This document shows positions 15,750-23,748 of a stretch of DNA of 33,599 nt, piece by piece. The position numbers and the translations under genes are program-made. The stretch is from NCBI RefSeq assembly GCF_005889745.1, contig NZ_VCKZ01000039.1, forward strand, positions 1 to 33,599. Reading direction: 5' to 3'. The DNA comes from Actinomadura geliboluensis (GTDB lineage Bacteria > Actinomycetota > Actinomycetes > Streptosporangiales > Streptosporangiaceae). Position 1 is the first letter of the stretch, and the number at the start of each line of letters is the position of its first letter. Under the pieces are notes generated by a model. It did not search any database. It was not told the DNA's origin and saw only the letters and a program-made list of their open reading frames with translations.

Positions 15750-17181
15750 CGGCCCCGCCGGGGGCGGCAAGACGCCCGCCCAGCGGACCGGCCGGGCGGC
15801 CGGTCGGCAGCCAATACGGCAGGCGCGGCCGGTCCGGCCGCAGCCCGGCGAGATCGTGCTCGTCACCAACCCCGACGACTCCGTGGCCGTGGCCCAGCAT
15901 CTCGCCGACCTCCACGCCCCCGGCCACGGGCGGGTCGTGGTCTCGCCGATCGAGACCTTCACCGGGCCGGCCCCCACCAGCTACGGCGCCGCGCGCAGAA
16001 GGCTGGGCGCCGATCTGCTCACCGCCTTGGGAAAAGATCCCGAGGAGATCGCCCACCACAGCGGCCAGGCGCTGGCGCTGGCCGGGTTCTGGATCCGCGG
16101 CGAGCGGATCAGCGACCTGGTGGTGGACCGCGCCCAGGCGGTGCATCAACAGGTGCTGCGCGAACTGGCCGAGTTCGCCCGGGACACGCCGCTGCGGCTG
16201 TGGCTGGTCTGGGTCGCCGCCCCGCTGCGCCGCCCCGACCTGGGCAAGGTGACCGTACGGACGATCACCGCCGAGCAGTTCCGTGCCGCGCTGCCCGCCA
16301 CATCCGGCCGCACACTTGAGCCCGCGTCCGACCGCACACCGGCTCAGGCGTCCGCCGCTTCACAGCAGCCCGCGCCGCGGGACTGGCCCGCCCTGCCCAG
16401 CAGCGACTTCCCGGTCTTCATGGAAGTGTGCCGAGCGCGGCTGGATCCCGCCGACTTCCGGCGCGTCGCCGAAACCTTCGACCTGGCCCGGGAGGCCGCA
16501 GCCGAACTGGCCTTGGACCTCGGCATCCATCACGGGGAGTCGCGCTACCACGACTTGCAGATACTGCACGTGGAGACCTGGCTGCGCGATCAGGTCCTGG
16601 CAGGCGACCATCACCCGTCGCAGTCGCTGGCCAAGCTGCGAGGGATCCAAGCGGGGTTCTTCGAGCGCCATCTGTACCTGCGCTGGCGGCGGTCGCTGCT
16701 GCCGCACCCGCCCGAGACCCATCTGGGGACACGGCTCACCGCTGATGTGGTCGCCCGCCTGCGGAGCCTGTGCTCACCGGAGACGGCCGCAGCGCTGGTG
16801 ATTCACCTGCACTTAGCCGCCGGTCTGACGTCGATCACGGTCGGGCAGATCTCCACCGACGGCGCCACCTACACACAGGACGTGGCGTACCTGTCCCGCA
16901 CGGAGCCGGTACGGCACCGCTTCCCGCCCTCGGCACACGGCATCCTCGCCGCCTACCTCGCGCACCGCACCAGTACCGGCGCGGTCGACGATTCCTCCCC
17001 GCTGTTCCCCAAGGCACCCGCCATCCCCGGCCGCGAACTTCTGCGCCAGCGGTTCGGGGTCGTCAGACTCGCCGCCCCGGTTCCCCCCTCAGGGCGCGCC
17101 CACGCGACCCCATGGCTGTCCGAGCGGGGCCTGTCCCTGCAAAGACTCGACACCCACGAGATCATCAGGAGGCGGACATGA
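15739..17181 (+). CDS. Unrecognised protein of the transposition cluster
   Basis: 480 residues from a TTG that overlaps the ATPase stop (TTGAGGACTAG), so translation is probably coupled. No family recognised with confidence. The N-terminal ~200 residues (IVLVTNPDD, ALALAGFWIRGERISDLVVDRAQ, LRLWLVWVAAP) look like an alpha/beta domain. An Ala/Pro linker follows, then a helical C-terminal half. The part near residues 335-430 (AALVIHLHLAAGLTSITVGQIS ... PLFPK) recalls the tyrosine-recombinase fold, but the catalytic R-H-R-H-Y set is not visible, so any such relation would be structural only. It has few cysteines and no zinc motif, unlike TniQ/TnsD. Position between ATPase and transposase suggests an accessory role in targeting or complex assembly. 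Confidence 0.8.
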   Translation: MRTSGPAGGGKTPAQRTGRAAGRQPIRQARPVRPQPGEIVLVTNPDDSVAVAQHLADLHAPGHGRVVVSPIETFTGPAPTSYGAARRRLGADLLTALGKDPEEIAHHSGQALALAGFWIRGERISDLVVDRAQAVHQQVLRELAEFARDTPLRLWLVWVAAPLRRPDLGKVTVRTITAEQFRAALPATSGRTLEPASDRTPAQASAASQQPAPRDWPALPSSDFPVFMEVCRARLDPADFRRVAETFDLAREAAAELALDLGIHHGESRYHDLQILHVETWLRDQVLAGDHHPSQSLAKLRGIQAGFFERHLYLRWRRSLLPHPPETHLGTRLTADVVARLRSLCSPETAAALVIHLHLAAGLTSITVGQISTDGATYTQDVAYLSRTEPVRHRFPPSAHGILAAYLAHRTSTGAVDDSSPLFPKAPAIPGRELLRQRFGVVRLAAPVPPSGRAHATPWLSERGLSLQRLDTHEIIRRRT

Positions 17182-18386
17182 CGGTCAGCCGGGCAGTGAT
17201 CGGCCGGCGGCTTCACCAGACCGCCACGACCTGGGACGAGATCTGCCGGCTGCTGAACACCTCGATTCCCTTCGCCCAGGCCGACCAGATCGACTTCACT
17301 CCCTACCCCCTGGCGACGCTGCTGGCCGTCAGCCGCAAACTCGACCTCCCCTTGACCACACTCGTACCAGAGCTCAAAGCGCTGATCGAGCAGGAGAACG
17401 CCCCCGCCACAGCCGCGACCATAACCGTCACCTCAGCTGCGACCTCAGCCGCCCAGCGCGACCGGGAAGCCCAACCCCCCGCCCGCGGCCGCCCCGCAAT
17501 CGACATGGCCGCCTTCGACATGGCCGCCTCTGACGTGGCCGCCTCTGACGTGGCCGCCTCTGACGTGGCCGTAACTGGCGGGGACGCCTCTGACGTGGCC
17601 GTAACTGGCGGGGACGCCAGCGCCACCGATACCGCACCGTCCGACAGCAGGGCCGCACTGTGGGACTCAAGTTCCCTCGATCAGCGCGGCATGATCGTCC
17701 TCACCGCGCTGGCACACGCCGCGTGCCCGCTGGATGCCACCGCCATCGCCCAAGCACTCGATGTACCGCTCGCCGACACGACCCAGACGCTCGCGCACCT
17801 GCTCCGCCACCCGCACCTGGGCGGCCCGATGCGGCTGCGGCCCGTGCCTCCGGACCTGTACGAACTGCGCCCCCGGGTCGACCTGGTCGATTCCGACCAA
17901 CTGCTCATGCTCAAGACCATGGACGCCAGCCGCGACGGCATGACCGCCCCTGAGGCTCTGGCGCTGCGCGCCGCGATCGACCTCGACCACCCCAGCGGGA
18001 ACTCCGATATCACGGCGTTTCTGAACGAACATCCCCAGGCGGCCGCCAGGCTGGTACGCCGTGGCTACCTTCAGCCGCCGGCGCTCACCGACGACTTCAT
18101 CGTCGACCCCGACGTCATCAACAGTCTGCGCAGGCCCTCCAGCGCCGAGGAGGAGGCGTTTCTCCGTGTCCGCTCCCCGCAGCGAAGCGACCCGGGCAAC
18201 GACCCGTACGGGACCGACGAATCGAATGCCTTTCCGCTGCGGCCCGTGGGCTATGAGGCCCTCAGTTCCAGAACCCCCGCTACCTCTGACCCCGCTACCT
18301 CTGACCCCGCTACCTCTGACCCCGGTTCGGGCACGGAACCGGACTCGTCCGGCACCTGTTCCCCGGGCGAGGACACACCGACGTGA
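17178..18386 (+). CDS. Unrecognised DNA-binding-like protein with in-frame repeats
   Basis: 402 residues from ATG 17178, overlapping the previous stop (ATGA) and preceded by AGGAGG, a textbook coupled start. The N-terminal ~70 residues (TTWDEICRLLNTSIPF, LATLLAVSRKLDLPLTTLVPEL) look like a small HTH or helical domain. A low-complexity linker built from AASDV/VTGGD repeats follows. The central part (IVLTALAHAACPLDATAIAQALDVPLADTTQTLAHLLRHP) resembles a winged helix. The C-terminus is Ser/Pro-rich with three PATSD repeats. No catalytic motif was found. Strict coupling to the ATPase set suggests it works with the transposition machinery, perhaps in DNA or target recognition; that is inference. 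Confidence 0.78.
   Translation: MTVSRAVIGRRLHQTATTWDEICRLLNTSIPFAQADQIDFTPYPLATLLAVSRKLDLPLTTLVPELKALIEQENAPATAATITVTSAATSAAQRDREAQPPARGRPAIDMAAFDMAASDVAASDVAASDVAVTGGDASDVAVTGGDASATDTAPSDSRAALWDSSSLDQRGMIVLTALAHAACPLDATAIAQALDVPLADTTQTLAHLLRHPHLGGPMRLRPVPPDLYELRPRVDLVDSDQLLMLKTMDASRDGMTAPEALALRAAIDLDHPSGNSDITAFLNEHPQAAARLVRRGYLQPPALTDDFIVDPDVINSLRRPSSAEEEAFLRVRSPQRSDPGNDPYGTDESNAFPLRPVGYEALSSRTPATSDPATSDPATSDPGSGTEPDSSGTCSPGEDTPT
17523..17615 (+). repeat. 15-bp and 30-bp tandem repeats inside the linker
   Basis: GCCGCCTCTGACGTG occurs three times in tandem from 17523, followed by two exact copies of a 30-bp unit (17556-17585 and 17586-17615). Lengths are multiples of three, so the reading frame is kept. 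Confidence 0.85.
18276..18320 (+). repeat. 15-bp tandem repeat near the 3' end
   Basis: CCCGCTACCTCTGAC occurs three times in tandem, encoding PATSD units. It shares the core CCTCTGAC with the repeat at 17523-17615 in the same gene. Confidence 0.85.
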
Positions 18387-18708
18387 CCGGTCAGGCAAGG
18401 CCATCTCAAGGCCATCTCAAGGCCATCAGATCCCTCCGCCGACCACCGCCCCTGCTCCCGGCGGGCACTGATGATCATTGCCGGTGGCCCAGATTGCTGA
18501 GCCCAAGGCTGAGCCCATTGCTCCGGCCAGCACCACAGGTCCATCAGCACCACAGCTCTGCCAGGAGCACAGGCTCAACCGGCGGCCCGCGCAGTGGGCG
18601 CCCGGCCCGGCTCTGCGAGGCTCCTGGGCGCCTGCCGTGCGCGGCCGACCAGCGGTGGGGCCGAGCGCGTGCCCGCCCGCCGCAGCAGTCCCCGGTAAGG
18701 AGCGAAAG
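18387..18708. other. Spacer before the transposase gene
   Basis: 322 bp. The transposase frame is open back to a TTG at 18478, but that part has no ribosome site and no domain. Nothing else was recognised. Confidence 0.4.
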
Positions 18709-20412
18709 TTGAGTCACCTGGATCTTGAGCAGTGGCGGGGCTCGCTGATGCAGCTGCGGGCCCTCAAAGCCGATGGCCTGCTCACCACCGGCCACGTCCG
18801 CGAGGTCGCCGGCAGCTTCGGCGTCACCGAGCGCACGGTCTGGCGGCGGCTGAGCAGCGACCCGCCGCCCGGCGGCGATGCGGCGCCCACCCGCCGGGGG
18901 CGCGCACCCTATGAGCTGACCCAGACCGACCTGGTCGCCTACATCATCTACAACGGCAACATCGCCCACCTGCACCGGGCCCGCTGCGGTGTCCTGGACG
19001 GCTCGCTCACCGCCGCCGGAAACCCGGTTCCGCAGGCCCTGGCCGAGGGGTGGCGCGGCACCCGGCCAGTGGCTCTGAGAACCCTGCAACGCGCGTTCGC
19101 CAGCCAGTTGTCATCGGGAATGCGGGCCGGCATGACCGAAGGCGAAGCGGGCCGGCGCCGCCACGAGGTCTACCTCGAGCGCGACAGCGTGCCCCGCAAC
19201 CAGGTCTGGGAGATGGACCATGCTCGGCTGCCGTTGATGGTGCAGACCCGACGAGGAGCCGCGACCAACCCCTGGCTGACCAGCGTGCTGGACTGCGGCA
19301 CCCGCGCGGTGCTGGGCTGGTGCCTGGCCACCCGGCCCAATGCCTCCACGGTCCTCACCGCGCTCGCCATGGCCCTGACGCACGACCCCGCGCGAGGACC
19401 GTTCGGAGCCGTACCACGCCTGGTCCGCGTCGACCAGGGCCTGGAATTCGCCGCCGAGTCCGTCCAAGCCGCGCTCGGCTCACTCAGCGTCACCCGCGAC
19501 CGGCTCCCCGGCTACGAACCACACCTCAAAGGCAAGATCGAGCGGTTCCACCGCACCGTCCAGGACGCCTTCAGCAAAGGCCAGCCCGGCTTCACCGACG
19601 GCCCCCGCGACAAAGCCGGCAACCTCCTGGGCCCCCTCAAAGACGACCCGAAATCCCGGGCCGCCGCCCAGCAGGCGGAGGTGAAACCGATGTCGCTGGA
19701 GGAGTTCGCCCGCCGCTTCGCGAAATGGGCGCACTGGTACAACACGAAAAAGCCCCACTCCATGCTGAACGGCGCGACGCCGCTCCAGGCGTGGGAGGCC
19801 GACCCGTTCGAACTCTACCGGATCCCCGCCGACACCATACGGCACCTGCTCATGGCCGTTAAATCCGAACACACCATCGGGAAGAACGGCATCAACTTCA
19901 ACTCCCGGACCTACCATCACCGCAAACTCAGCGGGCGTGCGGGTGAACGCGTCACCCTGCGCCACATGCCGAACGACCCAAGTTTCGTCGAGGTCTACCT
20001 CAACGGCGTCCACTGGTGCACCGCCCACCCGAAAGACGAACTGACCGAAGAAGAAAAAGACGCCATCTTCGAAGAGCGGCGAGCCAAAAAGACCGAACTC
20101 AAGCGCCTTCACGGGCAAGCGCGGAAGATAGCACAAGAAGAACTCATGATCGCCGGTGACGCCCCCGAAACGCAGATGGCCACCGAAAACAGCCCCACCC
20201 GTCCAGCCCCCGCTCCAACGCCGCCGAAACGGCAGACACCAGCGCCCCCGCACAAACTCCCAACCAGGAGACAGCGCAAGCGCGCTCCCCGCTTGGACAT
20301 CCTAGGAATCGTCGACCCCTACACCGACACCGACACCGACACCGAGCCAAAACCCGTCGACCTGTCGGAATACCACCGGCCCGATCACCAAACCACGGAA
20401 AGCAGCCCATGA
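18709..20412 (+). CDS. DDE transposase, TnsB/TniA (Mu-like) type
   Basis: 567 residues from TTG 18709, chosen because AAGGAG lies seven bases upstream. N-terminal HTH segments (~15-50, VREVAGSFGVTERTVWRRL) and a second helical DNA-binding region precede the catalytic RNase-H fold: D170 in VWEMDH, D242 in VRVDQGLEF and E278 in KGKIERFHRTV, giving the classic D-35-E spacing. The usual WYN..PH..L motif follows, then the Mu-transposase C-terminal beta-barrel region (NGINFNSRTYHH ... VTLRHMPNDPSFVEVYLNG) and a basic tail with TDTDTDTD. It should cut and join transposon ends together with the AAA+ ATPase encoded upstream. All catalytic residues are present, so it is likely active. Confidence 0.92.
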   Translation: MSHLDLEQWRGSLMQLRALKADGLLTTGHVREVAGSFGVTERTVWRRLSSDPPPGGDAAPTRRGRAPYELTQTDLVAYIIYNGNIAHLHRARCGVLDGSLTAAGNPVPQALAEGWRGTRPVALRTLQRAFASQLSSGMRAGMTEGEAGRRRHEVYLERDSVPRNQVWEMDHARLPLMVQTRRGAATNPWLTSVLDCGTRAVLGWCLATRPNASTVLTALAMALTHDPARGPFGAVPRLVRVDQGLEFAAESVQAALGSLSVTRDRLPGYEPHLKGKIERFHRTVQDAFSKGQPGFTDGPRDKAGNLLGPLKDDPKSRAAAQQAEVKPMSLEEFARRFAKWAHWYNTKKPHSMLNGATPLQAWEADPFELYRIPADTIRHLLMAVKSEHTIGKNGINFNSRTYHHRKLSGRAGERVTLRHMPNDPSFVEVYLNGVHWCTAHPKDELTEEEKDAIFEERRAKKTELKRLHGQARKIAQEELMIAGDAPETQMATENSPTRPAPAPTPPKRQTPAPPHKLPTRRQRKRAPRLDILGIVDPYTDTDTDTEPKPVDLSEYHRPDHQTTESSP

Positions 20413-20826
20413 CCCCGCCACACCAGACGCTGCGCCGATCGGGGCCCACCCCGCCGGGCACGACCAGTCCGCCATGACGACGCCCCCACCACCCGGCGCC
20501 GGCCCTGCCCTCCAACCACACGACATCAGACCCTCCGCTACCACCTGCAGGCCCCGATGTCCCGGCCATGGACCACAGCACTGCCACACCGGCAGTCCGC
20601 ACCCGCTCAGCCCGTCAGCCCGACCGGACCGATCGAACCGATCGAACCGATCGAACCGATCGAACCGATCGAACCGACCGGACCGACCAGGACCGACCAG
20701 GACACCGGCGCTGCACCCCACGCCCCGACCTCGGCACAGCCGTCCTCGCCCCCGCCCAACCGGCCCGGGCCACCGGCCGGCCACAGCAATGGCCGACACG
20801 AGCACGATCACCGACAGGAGCCGCTC
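20413..20826. other. Spacer between the two DDE genes
   Basis: 414 bp. The frame of the next gene is open back to an ATG at 20557 and would add a 90-residue low-complexity, Pro-rich N-terminus. The strong ribosome site just before 20827 argues against this. It carries a 9-bp tandem repeat. Confidence 0.4.
20631..20675 (+). repeat. 9-bp tandem repeat, five copies
   Basis: GATCGAACC repeats five times exactly and would encode IEP units in the frame of the downstream gene. Confidence 0.9.
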
Positions 20827-21501
20827 ATGGCCGTCAACCACGACCCCGACCACCACCCCGAAGCACCCGCCCAAGCAACCACGCCCCGCAACCGCATCTG
20901 GGAACTGGACCACCAGCAGCTGCCCGTGCTGGTACTGCTGCCGCGCGGCCGCACGGCGCGCCCATGGCTGACCACGATCGTCGACGAGGCAACCCGGGCC
21001 CTGCTCGGCTGGACGATCGCTCCCGCCCCGCACACCCCGGCGACACTGACCGCGATCCGGATGGCGCTGATCCAAGACCCCGCACGCGGCCCGTTCGGAG
21101 CGGTACCGGCCGGCATACGGATCGACCCGGGGTTGGAGCTCGCCGCCCACATGGTCGGCGAAGCGTTCACCGCGCTGCGCGTGACCGAACTTCGGCCATC
21201 CGCCCACCAACCACACCACAAGCGCAGGCCAGAGCAGCTGTACACCGCCATCGACACCACGCTGCTGTGCGGGCTGCCCGGATACACCACCACCCCGCGC
21301 GACACCCCCGGGGGACTGGACGGGGGACTGGACGGGACGCCGGACGATGGGTCGACCGCCCCTGCCACCGGCACCGGTCGAGCCGAGACGCGGCCGATGC
21401 AGATCGAGCGGCTCGCCGCGGCCTTCGCCGACTGGACAGACTGGTACAACCTGCAGCGGCCGCACGCCGGGCTCGGCGGCCGCACCCCCGCCCAAGCGTG
21501 A
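20827..21501 (+). CDS. Stand-alone DDE catalytic core, paralogue of the transposase
   Basis: 224 residues from ATG 20827 with CAGGAG six bases upstream. It aligns along its length with the core of the preceding transposase: RNRIWELDH with D28, the shared block DPARGPFGAVP, IRIDPGLEL with D100, and RRPEQLY with E136, again D-35-E. It ends in WYNLQRPHAGLGGRTPAQA, exactly where the core domain ends. The N-terminal DNA-binding domains and the C-terminal beta-barrel are absent. Near residues 158-167 it has a GGLDGGLDG repeat. Retention of all three acidic residues argues against plain decay; it might be a second catalytic or regulatory subunit. A truncated duplicate under weak selection is the alternative. 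Confidence 0.8.
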   Translation: MAVNHDPDHHPEAPAQATTPRNRIWELDHQQLPVLVLLPRGRTARPWLTTIVDEATRALLGWTIAPAPHTPATLTAIRMALIQDPARGPFGAVPAGIRIDPGLELAAHMVGEAFTALRVTELRPSAHQPHHKRRPEQLYTAIDTTLLCGLPGYTTTPRDTPGGLDGGLDGTPDDGSTAPATGTGRAETRPMQIERLAAAFADWTDWYNLQRPHAGLGGRTPAQA

Positions 21502-21744
21502 AACGACGATACCGCCGCACTCGACTCTCATAGGCCCTTCGATCTGATCGGCGGCTTGGGGTGAGGCTGCACCCCGGTCGAAGCCGCGCCCTGCTTGGCT
21601 CGGCGAGAGCGCGCCAAGTGAGGGTTCCGCTCCGATCAGGAGTCCAGGCGCTGTGGCCCTGGCCCGACCTCTCGAACGACGGTGTACGGGTGCCGTTTAC
21701 GGACGTGTCACCAGCCGCAAACGACTGGGGAAGGCGAGAATCCG

Positions 21745-22284
21745 TTGACGTTGCGCGCCCCACCTGCGCCCGCTGAGCAGGTGAGCGGTGACAGGGGTCG
21801 GCGGCCGATCGGTTATCTGCTGGACGAGGTCGAGCAAGACCTGCAGGAGCTGGACCCGGCCGACACGCTGGTGGCGCTGCGGGCGGTCTGGCACGCGTTC
21901 TGCTTGGCCGGAGCGGCGGGTGAGCTGCTGTCGATCTGCGCGGACCCCGACACCTACGGGCCGCTGTGGGCCAACGCCGAACCGGTCGTGCCGACCGCGG
22001 TGCGCACGGTGGAGACCGCCCCGTCCTTGAAGGCGAGTTTCAGCACCGAGATCAACCCTGCCGGCGGACCGGGCGATCGGCTCGATGACCAGGCTGCGCA
22101 TGAGGTTCATCGCCGCATCCTGAAGGTGGCCGCGACCATCTACGCGTATCTGCCCAGGGTGGCCGAGGAGGCCAGGCGCGAGGGCGATCGGCGGGTCTGT
22201 CGTCAGGCGGCGGGCCAGACTGGGAGCCGGAGACGGCGCGGCATCACACCGCCACGGCCGAGCCTCGCCGGCCGTGGGTGGTAA
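21745..22284 (+). CDS. Hypothetical helical protein
   Basis: 179 residues if started at TTG 21745 (GAAGG about ten bases upstream); the frame is open to 21682. No family recognised. The first two thirds are helical and acidic (IGYLLDEVEQDLQELDPADTLVALRAVWHAF, EVHRRILKVAATIYAYLPRVAEEARREG); the last ~30 residues are Arg-rich and may be a run-through beyond a decayed end. It follows the transposition genes on the same strand after 243 bp, so it could be a cargo or accessory gene. Start uncertain. Confidence 0.5.
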   Translation: MTLRAPPAPAEQVSGDRGRRPIGYLLDEVEQDLQELDPADTLVALRAVWHAFCLAGAAGELLSICADPDTYGPLWANAEPVVPTAVRTVETAPSLKASFSTEINPAGGPGDRLDDQAAHEVHRRILKVAATIYAYLPRVAEEARREGDRRVCRQAAGQTGSRRRRGITPPRPSLAGRGW

Positions 22285-22345
22285 GGGTGCAAGCGGCCTG
22301 TGCGGCGTAGTCGGCGGGAACGATCTCCCGGTACTCGCGGGTGAT

Positions 22346-22857
22346 CTATCCGGCGCCGTCCGCGATCGCCAAGATCACCACGCGCGGATCAGCCGGGGAC
22401 AAACCGCCGATCACTCCACCCGCTGGACGGTAGATCTCTTCGGCCATCCCAGCCAGCTTTCCAGGCTCGCGGTGGCGCAGCCGCAGTGTGCTCTCCAGGC
22501 TGGAGAGCAACGCCTGCCAGGCCCGGCGCTGGTCGGTGGCGCCGCAGGCGAACACGGTGACCGGGACGACGGTGAACCCGCCCCGCAATCTGACAGCCGC
22601 CAGAACCGGCGAACAGCCCCCGGGCCCCGACTACCTCGCCTCCCGCAAAGACGAACGCGGCCGGTAGCCGCTCGGCGAAGTACTTGAGCTGCTCGGGAAC
22701 TCCAGCGCCGGTGCGGGTGGCCGGGGAGATGCCGTGAATCTCACCGACCGCCGTCGATGACCACCCGTCCGGGACGATCACCGGGTCCGCGGCCGCCGCC
22801 TCCATCCGCGCACCGATCTCCATCAACCGGCCGCGCGGCATCAACGACGCCGACATC
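22346..22857 (-). pseudogene. TniB-type AAA ATPase remnant
   Basis: The C-terminal half of a TniB-family transposition ATPase is recognisable in two frames. The first reads GEIHGISPATRTGAGVPEQL, then LKYFAERLPAAFVFAGGEV, GLFAGSGGCQIAGR. A frameshift near 22,585-22,600 (in a G-rich run) leads into FTVVPVTVFACG, DQRRAWQALLSSLESTLRL and GGVIGGLSPADP, ending at the stop 22346. The sequence resembles the region after Walker B of TniB proteins; the N-terminal P-loop half is not visible. It is a different lineage from the ATPase at 14994-15749 and is read in the opposite direction, so it is probably the remains of another element. The upstream limit is uncertain; similarity is clear only from about 22,760 down. 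Confidence 0.6.
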
Positions 22858-23378
22858 CTGAGTGACTCCGACCAGCCCGGCCGCATCAGCTCTGGGAACC
22901 AGCATCTTGGCCAGCAGCAAAGCACCGACCACCTTGGTGCCCGCTGCCCGCAACACCGCATCCGGTGAGCACAGCGGCCGAACAGGGCCTCCCACCCACC
23001 GTCGCGATGAGCGAACAACCTGCCACAAGCACCCGGAGCAGTAGCTGCAACACCAATCAGACAGGTCCCACACAGGCCACCCCAACTGGACACTTCCGGC
23101 CGTCCAGCGCCCTCGTCGCGCCCCGCCCCTCCCGGTATCCAAGGAACCGGCACGCAACATTCCTCCATGGCCATTAATGAAACAAGAAAAGTTAACGGTA
23201 TACATTTCCTGGAGATCGCCGATCCGGTCACAGGCAGACGAAGCCTCCCGTTCGACAAGACTCTCGGAACAGGGGGGGGACTGTTCCGACGCGCCACGGC
23301 CGACCAGCAGTGCGCCACCTGCCCCCATTTAGAGCGACCAGGAAAATCTCAAAACAAGTGAATTTCCAACGCTCCACC

Positions 23379-23415
23379 GACAAGATTGGCGCGATCTCGC
23401 TGACAAGATTGGCGC
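23379..23415. repeat. Two 14-bp direct repeats with 23-bp spacing
   Basis: GACAAGATTGGCGC occurs at 23379-23392 and 23402-23415. Repeated sites of about this size and spacing are typical of transposase binding sites at the ends of Tn7/Tn5053- or IS21-type elements. No matching set was found at the other side of the cluster. Confidence 0.5.
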
Positions 23416-23736
23416 AACCAGGCCTCGCGCCCCTCTCTGCCGCAAGGAGGACTCACAGAGGAGTGAGGCACAACCCCGCAGGTCAGCGCTACGATGTGCT
23501 AGGCTGCCGCTGACGAAGACGACGCGCGACTGACATGCATGGCACCATCACTGACATTTTTTTGTCGTTCAACACGGCGGTCATGCGCCCGCCATCGCCA
23601 CGGCTTCGGGCCCGCGCCCGCTGTTGATCATGCACACCAGGATAACCGTCATTATGCCGGAGTCTCAACGTGGTCTTGATTACGCGTTGCGCGTGTCGCG
23701 GTAATCATTTCGCGAATCGTCCAGCGAAAAGATCGT

Positions 23737-23742
23737 TATGCT
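23737..23742 (+). promoter_or_regulatory. Candidate -10 box for leaderless transcription
   Basis: TATGCT lies six bases before the GTG start at 23749 and no ribosome site is present. This spacing is typical of actinobacterial leaderless genes, where transcription begins at the start codon. Confidence 0.35.
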
Positions 23743-23748
23743 GGGCGG

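Larger units (their letters stand above)
22858..23748. other. Gap with AT-richer parts and repeat sites
   Basis: About 890 bp without a supported gene. Minus-strand open frames continue upstream of the TniB remnant but show no recognisable motif. The part from ~23,340 is AT-richer than the rest and contains direct repeats at 23379-23415 and several TGAC-led sequences up to ~23,570, possibly a transposon end. Confidence 0.45.

Noticed and set aside
15739..17181. TniQ/TnsD target selector
   Set aside because: No CxxC or CxxH zinc motif and no TniQ-like segments were visible.
17523..20675. Tandem repeats as a CRISPR array
   Set aside because: Units of 9-30 bp have no unique spacers between them and lie in or next to coding frames; there are no cas genes.
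14440..21720. Terminal inverted repeats of the transposition cluster
   Set aside because: GACGTGTC occurs near 14462 and near 21703, but in the same orientation and without longer similarity; the ends could not be defined by eye.
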